Positions 8,930 to 16,212 of a stretch of 64,000 nucleotides of DNA are shown here, in pieces. Both the position numbers and the translations under genes were made by a program. Position 1 is the first letter of the stretch. Every line of letters starts with the position of its first letter. Origin of the DNA: an uncultured Flavobacteriales bacterium (lineage in GTDB: Bacteria; Bacteroidota; Bacteroidia; Flavobacteriales; Flavobacteriaceae); NCBI GenBank assembly GCA_913058295.1, contig CAJXRD010000005.1, positions 1 to 64,000 on the forward strand. Direction: 5' to 3'. The notes under the pieces were generated by a model, which saw only the letters and a program-made list of their open reading frames with translations, was not told where the DNA came from and ran no database searches.

Positions 8930-9403
8930 ATGGAAACCTTAAAAGTAAATATCCGTAAAGCGGAAATTAAAGATCTCAACACATTAAAAGAATTTGAGCA
9001 AGAGATAATTAAATTTGAGCGTCCATTTGATCTTAATTTAAAACCAGATCCAATTGAATACTATGACCTATTGGAACTCATTCAACGAAATGATGCACAG
9101 GTTTTAGTAGCTACTGTAAATGCTGAGATTGTTGGTTCTGGATATGCATTGATTAAAAATTCTTTGCCCTTTAAGAATCCAGAACAATATGCTTATTTAG
9201 GTTTTATGTTTGTTTCTCCAGAATTTAGAGGAAATAGAATAAATGGTAAAATAATTGAAGGGCTTATGCATTGGGCTAAAAAGAAAAAAATAACGGAGAT
9301 TCAACTAGATGTCTATGCTGAAAATGCAATTGCTTTAAATGCTTATACAAAAATAGGATTTAAACCCGATTTATTAAAAATGAGAATGAGCCTAGAGGAT
9401 TAA
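8930..9403 (+). CDS. GNAT family N-acetyltransferase
   Basis: 157 residues forming a complete GNAT domain. The core strand YAYLGFMFVSPEFRGNRING (about 87-106) contains the acetyl-CoA pyrophosphate loop in the degenerate form RGNRING. It ends with the typical DVYAENAIALNAYTKIGFKPD. The acceptor cannot be inferred. It lies 27 bp after the amidohydrolase and 16 bp before the nitroreductase, in one likely transcript. Confidence 0.88.
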   Translation: METLKVNIRKAEIKDLNTLKEFEQEIIKFERPFDLNLKPDPIEYYDLLELIQRNDAQVLVATVNAEIVGSGYALIKNSLPFKNPEQYAYLGFMFVSPEFRGNRINGKIIEGLMHWAKKKKITEIQLDVYAENAIALNAYTKIGFKPDLLKMRMSLED

Positions 9404-9419
9404 AAAAACAACAAAAATC

Positions 9420-10112
9420 ATGGAAACACCCAAACATAAAATTATTAATGGTTACAAACATATTGCTTATCAATATGATACACCAAGCCAAGAAGAATTA
9501 ATACAGAAAAGCGAATCTTTTTACCATGACTTGGACCAAAGGCGTTCGGTAAGAGACTTTTCAGATACTCCTGTCCCAAAAATAGTAATTGATAATATTA
9601 TAAAAGCTGCTTCCACTGCCCCATCTGGAGCTCATAAACAACCTTGGACTTTTTGTGTAATTTCTAATCCAGCTTTAAAAACACAGATTAGAAATGCTGC
9701 AGAAATAGAAGAGAAAAAAAGTTATGAGGGTCGAATGAGCGAAAGTTGGAAAAGAGATCTTGAGCCGTTAGGAACAGATATGAACAAACCCTTTTTAGAA
9801 ATTGCTCCTTGGCTTATAATTGTTTTTAAAAAGGCATACGATTTCGATGAAAATGGCGAAAAGCATAACAATTATTATGTCAACGAATCTGTAGGTATTG
9901 CCTGTGGAATGTTGATCTCTGCCATTCATAACGCAGGATTGGTAACACTAACGCATACTCCGAGTCCGATGAACTTCTTAGCTAAAATCTTAGAGAGACC
10001 AAGTAACGAAAGAGCTTTTTTATTACTTCCAGTAGGATATCCTAAATTCCCTACCTATGTTCCAGATATTAAAAGAAAAGAGTTGAAGGAGGTTTCAGAA
10101 TTTTATCTTTAA
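9420..10112 (+). CDS. Nitroreductase-fold flavoprotein resembling iodotyrosine deiodinase
   Basis: 230 residues of the FMN-dependent nitroreductase fold. The phosphate-binding RRSVRDF is at 41-47 and the deiodinase-type motif APSGAHKQPWTF at 67-78. E98, Y102 and K123 fall at the spacing of the vertebrate deiodinase triad that grips the zwitterion of the halotyrosine (Glu, Tyr four residues on, Lys 21 further). The lid around SYEGRM...DLEPLGTDMNK also aligns by eye, and THTPSPMN resembles the family's TPLN segment. I infer reductive dehalogenation of halotyrosines. An ordinary nitro- or enone reductase remains possible. Confidence 0.82.
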   Translation: METPKHKIINGYKHIAYQYDTPSQEELIQKSESFYHDLDQRRSVRDFSDTPVPKIVIDNIIKAASTAPSGAHKQPWTFCVISNPALKTQIRNAAEIEEKKSYEGRMSESWKRDLEPLGTDMNKPFLEIAPWLIIVFKKAYDFDENGEKHNNYYVNESVGIACGMLISAIHNAGLVTLTHTPSPMNFLAKILERPSNERAFLLLPVGYPKFPTYVPDIKRKELKEVSEFYL

Positions 10113-10123
10113 TATAAATAGTT

Positions 10124-10627
10124 ATGAATAATCTTAAAGAAATCATCCAGAAATTAGAACTAAAACCACATCCTGAAGGGGGTTATTATAAAGAAACCTA
10201 TAGAAGTACTGGCGAACTTTCGGAAAGCGAACTAGGTTCTAATTATCAAGGTTCAAGAAATTATTCTACCAGTATTTACTTTTTGCTAACTTCCAATGAT
10301 TTTTCTGCTTTTCATAGAATACAACAGGATGAAATTTGGCATTTTTATATGGGCTCCCCTATTCTACTTCATACGATTTCTGAAAAAGGCATCCATTCTA
10401 AATTTACCATTGGGAATAATTTATTAAAAGGTGAACTACCCCAATTAGTTGTTCCTGGAGGTCATTGGTTTGGAGCAGAAGTGATGGATAAAGATGCATT
10501 TGCTTTGGTAGGCTGTACTGTAGCACCAGGCTTCGATTTTAAGGATTTTGATCTTCCAACTAGGCAAGATTTGATAGATATTTTTCCGAAACACGAACAA
10601 ATCATTTCAAAGTTAAGTCATAATTAA
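10124..10627 (+). CDS. Cupin family protein (DUF985)
   Basis: 167 residues. Opens with the signature LELKPHPEGGYYKETYRS and has the two cupin blocks: AFHRIQQDEIWHFYMGSP and PQLVVPGGHWFGAEV, ending in GCTVAPGFDFKDFDL. This is the DUF985/YML079-type cupin, whose reaction is unknown. His residues in the blocks could bind a metal. It is 11 bp after the nitroreductase and 9 bp before the LytTR gene. Confidence 0.87.
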   Translation: MNNLKEIIQKLELKPHPEGGYYKETYRSTGELSESELGSNYQGSRNYSTSIYFLLTSNDFSAFHRIQQDEIWHFYMGSPILLHTISEKGIHSKFTIGNNLLKGELPQLVVPGGHWFGAEVMDKDAFALVGCTVAPGFDFKDFDLPTRQDLIDIFPKHEQIISKLSHN

Positions 10628-10636
10628 TTGTTTTAA

Positions 10637-11437
10637 ATGAACTATCGAAAAACGTCCATAGAAATACTACTGACTTTTTTTATTTCCTATTTTATATATG
10701 GCTTAGTAGATTACTCTGTGTTTAGTATTTCTGAATGGGACCAAGATAAATTGGTAAATCTAATCCATACTTGGTCCACACTTTTTAGCTCCTATTTAAT
10801 TTTTAATACTCTATTAAAATCAGCTTTTATTCGTTGGAAAAACATATCTATAAAAAAGCTAATCCTACTTCTTTTTTGCATTTCGATTATTGTTCTTCTT
10901 TGGATTATAAATACTGAGTATCTTTTTTACAAATTCTATTATAATATAAGTTCCTTTAGGGAAGAAACTACCTTTTTCGACTTCGATTTACCGATTACTA
11001 TTGTGTTACTAACGATAGGAAGTTTGTTTTTCTATCAAAAATATTATGTACAACCTTTAATGGAAGAAAAAAACAATGCCAATCAAAACTCAGAGCGATT
11101 AACTGCAACAAAAGGCAAAAAGCAAGTGTTCATTGAAATAAAAGATATCGCTGTGGTATATCTTGAAAATGAAATGGTTTGGATACAAACCTTAGTTGGT
11201 GAAAAATACCATACCGATTATACTCTTTCTTCTATCTTAAGTAAACTCGATACTTCTTTATTTTTCAGATTAAATAGACAAGTAATTGTTTCTAAAGTCT
11301 CCATCAAAGAATTTGAAAAATTAGAATTTCAAAAATTACAAGTTTCGCTTGTAGTTGATAGTCATTATAACAAGCCAATTATTGTTTCTAAATACAATGC
11401 TCCTGCTTTTAAAAAATGGTTAACCAATTCAGCCTAA
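10637..11437 (+). CDS. Membrane protein with C-terminal LytTR DNA-binding domain
   Basis: 266 residues. Four hydrophobic segments occupy about residues 8-145. From about 160 a LytTR domain follows: IEIKDIAVVYLENEMVWIQTL, YHTDYTLSSILSKLD and FFRLNRQVIVSKVSIKEF. It lacks a receiver domain, so it is a one-component membrane-tethered regulator of the kind common in Flavobacteriaceae. Signal and targets are unknown; the preceding metabolic genes in the same run are candidates. Confidence 0.86.
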   Translation: MNYRKTSIEILLTFFISYFIYGLVDYSVFSISEWDQDKLVNLIHTWSTLFSSYLIFNTLLKSAFIRWKNISIKKLILLLFCISIIVLLWIINTEYLFYKFYYNISSFREETTFFDFDLPITIVLLTIGSLFFYQKYYVQPLMEEKNNANQNSERLTATKGKKQVFIEIKDIAVVYLENEMVWIQTLVGEKYHTDYTLSSILSKLDTSLFFRLNRQVIVSKVSIKEFEKLEFQKLQVSLVVDSHYNKPIIVSKYNAPAFKKWLTNSA

Positions 11438-11529
11438 TAATTAAGCCCCTTTAAGGTAATACCCTTATTATAAGTGTTATTTATTGAAAAATCGGCTTTG
11501 TTTTGTATCCTATAAAACAATAATCGATA

Positions 11530-12567
11530 ATGATAAATCAAAAAATTTACTTCCTTCTAGCACTTTTTATTTTGTGCTTTATCCCATTAAAAGCACAAAA
11601 TGTCAATGATTTTTTTTATGTGGATTCAGAAAATAAAGAACTTCCTGTTTTTATAAGAGGAAATTTAGATTCACAAACTATACTCGTTTATGTACAAGGA
11701 GGTCCTGGGGAAACCGCTATCGATTTTGGGCGATCCGATTATCCCAATTGGAAAAATACCTTAGAAAAAAATATAGCAATTGCTTATTATGACCAAGGAG
11801 GGCTCAATCAAAAAGCTTCAAAAATTGATACCACTAAAATAAATTACAAGCAATACAGCAAAGATTTAATAAAAATATCCAGAGTTTTAAAAGAAAAATA
11901 CCAAGCTAAAATATTTCTTATGGGCCATAGTTATGGGGGCGGGTTTGTATACCATTGCCTTTCTGAAATTACTGAAATCAATAATACAATCGAAGGAGGA
12001 ATAATACTCAATACTCCAGTAACAACAGATTATTCTCCTGAACGTAATTCTTATTACCGTCCTCTCTATCTAAAAAACTTAGCACAAGAATTTATAGACA
12101 AAGGCATTGATGCACAAAAATGGCAAGAAGCTTACGATTGGATGGATAAAACTAGTACGCTAGATTCTTCTGAAAGTATGAGAAAGTGGAATGCTTATGT
12201 AGATAGTGCCTTTACTCCCACTAAAAGAAAAACTAGTATAGGAATGATATCCAAAGTTATTTTTTCAAAGCCCTATCATCCTTTTCAATATGCAAACAGG
12301 AAAGATAATGAATTGGTATCTGACCTTATTTGGGAAGATGCAAAAAACATAAATTTCTTTGATCGCTTGCCTAAAATTAAGCTTCCAGTATTAATTATTA
12401 CTGGTAGGTTTGATGACATTGCAGGTCCCGAAGAAGCTCAAAAAGCAAAAGAATTACTTCCCAATTCGAAATTGGTTATTCTTCCAAACGCTGGCCATGA
12501 ATCGTTTTTAGATCAGCCTAAATTATTTAATGAAGCCTTTCTTGAATTTATTTTTCAAAATAAATAG
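11530..12567 (+). CDS. Exported alpha/beta hydrolase (prolyl-iminopeptidase-like)
   Basis: 345 residues. A signal peptide ends near PLKAQ (22). The fold shows the oxyanion motif VYVQGGPGE, the nucleophile GHSYGGG, an acid in ITGRFDDIAG and a His in NAGHESFLDQP. The HGGPG-like start and general architecture resemble proline iminopeptidases, but peptide specificity is inference. It follows the LytTR regulator by 92 bp. Confidence 0.83.
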   Translation: MINQKIYFLLALFILCFIPLKAQNVNDFFYVDSENKELPVFIRGNLDSQTILVYVQGGPGETAIDFGRSDYPNWKNTLEKNIAIAYYDQGGLNQKASKIDTTKINYKQYSKDLIKISRVLKEKYQAKIFLMGHSYGGGFVYHCLSEITEINNTIEGGIILNTPVTTDYSPERNSYYRPLYLKNLAQEFIDKGIDAQKWQEAYDWMDKTSTLDSSESMRKWNAYVDSAFTPTKRKTSIGMISKVIFSKPYHPFQYANRKDNELVSDLIWEDAKNINFFDRLPKIKLPVLIITGRFDDIAGPEEAQKAKELLPNSKLVILPNAGHESFLDQPKLFNEAFLEFIFQNK

Positions 12568-12649
12568 ATTATTGAACCATTGGAATCATAAAAACCGTTA
12601 AAAAATAGATTTAGATTAGCCATACAAATAAAATTTCTTTTCATTTAAT

Positions 12650-12657
12650 TATCTTTG
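12650..12657 (+). promoter_or_regulatory. Bacteroidota -7 box for uvrA
   Basis: TATCTTTG matches the TAnnTTTG consensus exactly and ends 6 bp before the uvrA ATG at 12664. A transcript starting at the usual distance would have almost no 5' leader. No clear -33 TTG is visible at about 20 bp upstream. Confidence 0.6.
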
Positions 12658-12663
12658 CAAACT

Positions 12664-15495
12664 ATGGCAAAAAATGAAGGGTATATTGAGGTTTTGGGCG
12701 CTAGAGTTCACAATTTAAAGGATATAGATGTAAAGATCCCTAGAGAAAAATTAGTGGTGATCACTGGTCTTTCTGGGAGTGGTAAATCATCTTTGGCCTT
12801 CGATACCATTTATGCAGAAGGGCAACGTCGATATATTGAAACTTTCTCCGCCTACGCGCGTCAATTTCTTGGAGGCTTAGAAAGACCAGATGTGGATAAA
12901 ATTGAAGGACTTTCTCCAGTAATTGCTATTGAACAAAAAACCACTAGTAAAAGTCCACGCTCTACCGTGGGTACCATCACCGAAATTTATGATTTTTTAA
13001 GGCTTTTCTTTGCTCGTGCAAGTGATGCTTATAGTTATAATACCGGTGAGAAGATGGTGAGTTATAGCGATGAGAAAATTCAGGAATTAATTTTAAAAGA
13101 TTTTAATAACCGAAAGGTAAATATTTTAGCACCTGTTGTTCGTTCTAGAAAAGGACATTATAGAGAATTATTTCAGCAAATAGCAAAACAAGGCTTTGTA
13201 AAAGTAAGGGTAGATGGAGAGATTAAAGATCTAAGTCCAGGAATGAAAGTAGATCGCTATAAAAATCACGATATAGAAATTGTTATCGATCGCCTTAAAA
13301 TTAGCGAGGAAAGTAATCTAGACAAGCGATTAAGCGAAACCATTGTTACTGCTATGTACCACGGTGAGGATGTTTTGATGGTATTGGATAATGACAGCGA
13401 TGAAGCACGCTATTTTAGTCGCTCGCTAATGTGTCCATCAAGTGGAATCTCCTATCCTAACCCAGAGCCCAATAACTTTTCTTTTAATTCTCCTAAAGGA
13501 ATGTGCCCAAGATGCAAAGGATTAGGAAAATTACATGAGGTTAATCTAGATAAAATTGTACCCAATAAAGAACTTTCTATAAGTCAAGGAGCTCTTGCTC
13601 CTCAAGGTTCTCAAAAACAAAATTGGGTATTTAAGCAGTTAGAATTAATTGCACAACGCTATGATTTTAAACTAACTGACTCTTTTTCTAAAATCCCTAA
13701 AGAAGCAGTAGATGTTATTTTTTATGGCGCCAATGAAAAATTTGAAGTAGCTTCTAAATCCTTAGGAATTACTAGAAATTATAAAATTGATTTTGAAGGT
13801 ATTGTAACTTTCCTTCAAAACACCTTTGCGGATAATGAGTCTAAATCTTTAAAACGATGGGCCAAGGACTATATGGACCATGTAGATTGCCCGGAATGTA
13901 AAGGAACAAGACTTCGGAAAGAATCTTTATACTTTAAAGTAAACGAAAAAAATATCGCAGAATTAGCGTATATGGACATCGTAGATTTGGCAAAATGGTT
14001 CAAGAATTTACATAAAAACATTAGCGGAAATCAGTTAAAAATAGCGGAAGAGATTATTAAAGAAGTAAAAACTAGGTTGCAGTTTTTAATAGATGTTGGT
14101 CTTACTTATCTAGCATTGAACAGAAGTTCTAAGTCCCTATCAGGTGGAGAGGCACAACGTATTCGGTTGGCAACTCAAATTGGCTCTCAATTGGTTGGAG
14201 TTTTATATATTCTAGATGAACCAAGTATTGGTTTACACCAACGAGATAATGAAAAATTGATACAATCCTTAATTTCATTAAGAGACATTGGTAATTCTGT
14301 TATAGTCGTGGAGCATGACAAGGAAATGATAGAAAAAGCCGATTGGGTAATTGATATTGGTCCTGCGGCTGGAAAACATGGTGGAGAGATAGATTCGGAA
14401 GGTACTCCAAAGGAAATATTAAAGCATCAAACACTTACTGCCGATTATCTTAATGGAAAAAAAGAAATTAGCATTCCAAAAGAAAGAAGAAAAGGAAACG
14501 GAAAAACTTTAAGTCTTTCTGGAGCCAAAGGTCATAATTTAAAAAATGTGTCCATAGATATTCCTTTGGGAATGATGGTAGGAGTTACAGGAGTTTCGGG
14601 GAGTGGGAAATCCACCTTAATCAACGAGACCTTATATCCTATCCTAAATGCATATTTCTTTAATGGTGTAAAAAAGCCAATGCCTTATAAAAAGATTGAT
14701 GGATTAAAAAATATTGATAAAGTCATCGATATCAACCAATCTCCAATAGGCCGTACTCCACGATCTAATCCGGCAACTTATACTGGTGTATTTTCAGAAA
14801 TTAGAAGCTTATTTGCTAAGGTTCCTGAAGCGATGATTCGAGGATATAAACCCGGTCGTTTTAGTTTTAATGTAACTGGTGGTCGTTGTGAGACATGTAG
14901 AGGTGGTGGATTACGAGTGATAGAAATGAATTTTCTTCCCGATGTTTATGTAGAATGCGAAACCTGCCAAGGAAAAAGATTTAATCGAGAAACACTCGAA
15001 ATTAAATACAAAGGAAAGTCTATATATGATGTGTTAGCGATGACCATTGAAGACTCCTGCAAATTATTTGAACTCATTCCGAAGATTTATAGAAAACTAA
15101 AAACCATAGAAGATGTAGGTTTGGGATATATCACCTTAGGACAGCAATCTACAACTCTTTCTGGTGGAGAAGCACAAAGAATAAAATTAGCGACCGAGCT
15201 TTCTAAAAGAGATACTGGAAACACATTTTATATCCTAGACGAACCTACAACAGGCTTGCATTTTGAGGACATTCGGGTATTATTAGTAGTTTTAAATAAA
15301 CTGGTGAATAAAGGGAATACTGTATTAATCATCGAACATAATTTAGATGTAATAAAAACCGTAGACTATATCATTGATATTGGCCCAGAAGGTGGAAAAA
15401 AAGGAGGAAAGGTTTTAGCCTATGGAACTCCAGAAGAAATAATAAAATCGAAATCTAGCTATACAGCAAAATTTCTTAAAAAAGAATTACATTAG
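12664..15495 (+). CDS. uvrA: Excinuclease ABC subunit A
   Basis: 943 residues from the ATG at 12664 (MAKNEGYIEV); an in-frame TTG at 12655 lies inside the -7 box and is rejected. UvrA is the damage-recognition ATPase of nucleotide excision repair. Two ABC modules are visible: Walker A GLSGSGKSS near residue 35 with signature LSGGEAQRIRLATQ, and GVSGSGKST with LSGGEAQRIKLATE. Zinc-binding CPRCKGLG, CPECKGTR and CETCRGGG...CETCQGKR motifs are present. Length is typical. The next gene starts 5 bp downstream. Confidence 0.98.
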   Translation: MAKNEGYIEVLGARVHNLKDIDVKIPREKLVVITGLSGSGKSSLAFDTIYAEGQRRYIETFSAYARQFLGGLERPDVDKIEGLSPVIAIEQKTTSKSPRSTVGTITEIYDFLRLFFARASDAYSYNTGEKMVSYSDEKIQELILKDFNNRKVNILAPVVRSRKGHYRELFQQIAKQGFVKVRVDGEIKDLSPGMKVDRYKNHDIEIVIDRLKISEESNLDKRLSETIVTAMYHGEDVLMVLDNDSDEARYFSRSLMCPSSGISYPNPEPNNFSFNSPKGMCPRCKGLGKLHEVNLDKIVPNKELSISQGALAPQGSQKQNWVFKQLELIAQRYDFKLTDSFSKIPKEAVDVIFYGANEKFEVASKSLGITRNYKIDFEGIVTFLQNTFADNESKSLKRWAKDYMDHVDCPECKGTRLRKESLYFKVNEKNIAELAYMDIVDLAKWFKNLHKNISGNQLKIAEEIIKEVKTRLQFLIDVGLTYLALNRSSKSLSGGEAQRIRLATQIGSQLVGVLYILDEPSIGLHQRDNEKLIQSLISLRDIGNSVIVVEHDKEMIEKADWVIDIGPAAGKHGGEIDSEGTPKEILKHQTLTADYLNGKKEISIPKERRKGNGKTLSLSGAKGHNLKNVSIDIPLGMMVGVTGVSGSGKSTLINETLYPILNAYFFNGVKKPMPYKKIDGLKNIDKVIDINQSPIGRTPRSNPATYTGVFSEIRSLFAKVPEAMIRGYKPGRFSFNVTGGRCETCRGGGLRVIEMNFLPDVYVECETCQGKRFNRETLEIKYKGKSIYDVLAMTIEDSCKLFELIPKIYRKLKTIEDVGLGYITLGQQSTTLSGGEAQRIKLATELSKRDTGNTFYILDEPTTGLHFEDIRVLLVVLNKLVNKGNTVLIIEHNLDVIKTVDYIIDIGPEGGKKGGKVLAYGTPEEIIKSKSSYTAKFLKKELH

Positions 15496-15500
15496 CATAT

Positions 15501-16190
15501 ATGAGAAATGAGAAAAATCCAAAGAATTGGAATGAAGTAAAAACAAATGACTCCTGGGGTATTTTTAAAATCATGGGAGAATTTGTTGGAGGTTATGAAA
15601 AATTAAGCAAAATTGGACCTTGTGTATCTATTTTTGGTTCTGCACGTACCAAACCAGACAACAAGTACTATAAACTTACCGAGAAAATAGCGGAACAGCT
15701 TACTGAAAATGGCTATGGAGTTATCACCGGTGGTGGCCCAGGTATTATGGAGGCTGGTAATAAAGGAGCACATAACGCTGGAGGAACTTCGGTGGGACTA
15801 AATATCACACTGCCTTTTGAGCAACATGACAATCCATATATCGATAGCGATAAGAGTATCGATTTTGATTACTTTTTTGTTAGAAAGGTAATGTTCGTAA
15901 AATACTCACAAGGCTTTGTAGTGATGCCTGGAGGTTTTGGAACTTTAGATGAATTTTTTGAAGCACTAACACTAATACAAACCCATAAAATTGGGAAGTT
16001 TCCTATTATTTTAGTTGGAACTGACTTTTGGGGTGGATTGGTGGATTGGATCAAGAAAACATTATTGGAATCTCACAACAATATAAGTGCTGAAGATCTA
16101 GATTTGGTACATTTGGTAGATACGGAAGATGAAGTAATAAATATTTTAAATGACTTCTATAAAAAATATAATTTAAGTCCTAATTTCTAA
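15501..16190 (+). CDS. LOG family (lysine-decarboxylase-like) protein
   Basis: 229 residues of the TIGR00730/LOG Rossmann fold. Diagnostic motifs are VITGGGPGIMEAGNKGA and the nucleotide-binding VVMPGGFGTLDEFFE, with the catalytic-type Arg/Glu residues of the PGGxGTxxE signature present. Characterised members are cytokinin riboside 5'-monophosphate phosphoribohydrolases, releasing a base from a nucleotide; in bacteria a nucleotide-monophosphate nucleosidase role is likely. It sits 5 bp after uvrA and is probably cotranscribed. Confidence 0.9.
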   Translation: MRNEKNPKNWNEVKTNDSWGIFKIMGEFVGGYEKLSKIGPCVSIFGSARTKPDNKYYKLTEKIAEQLTENGYGVITGGGPGIMEAGNKGAHNAGGTSVGLNITLPFEQHDNPYIDSDKSIDFDYFFVRKVMFVKYSQGFVVMPGGFGTLDEFFEALTLIQTHKIGKFPIILVGTDFWGGLVDWIKKTLLESHNNISAEDLDLVHLVDTEDEVINILNDFYKKYNLSPNF

Positions 16191-16212
16191 TTAATCCCCG
16201 TTTGCATTTCAA

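Noticed and set aside
12655-12663. Upstream TTG start for uvrA and at 19343 for the E1 gene
   Set aside because: Both lie within promoter boxes; the ATGs at 12664 and 19370 are followed by family-typical sequence.
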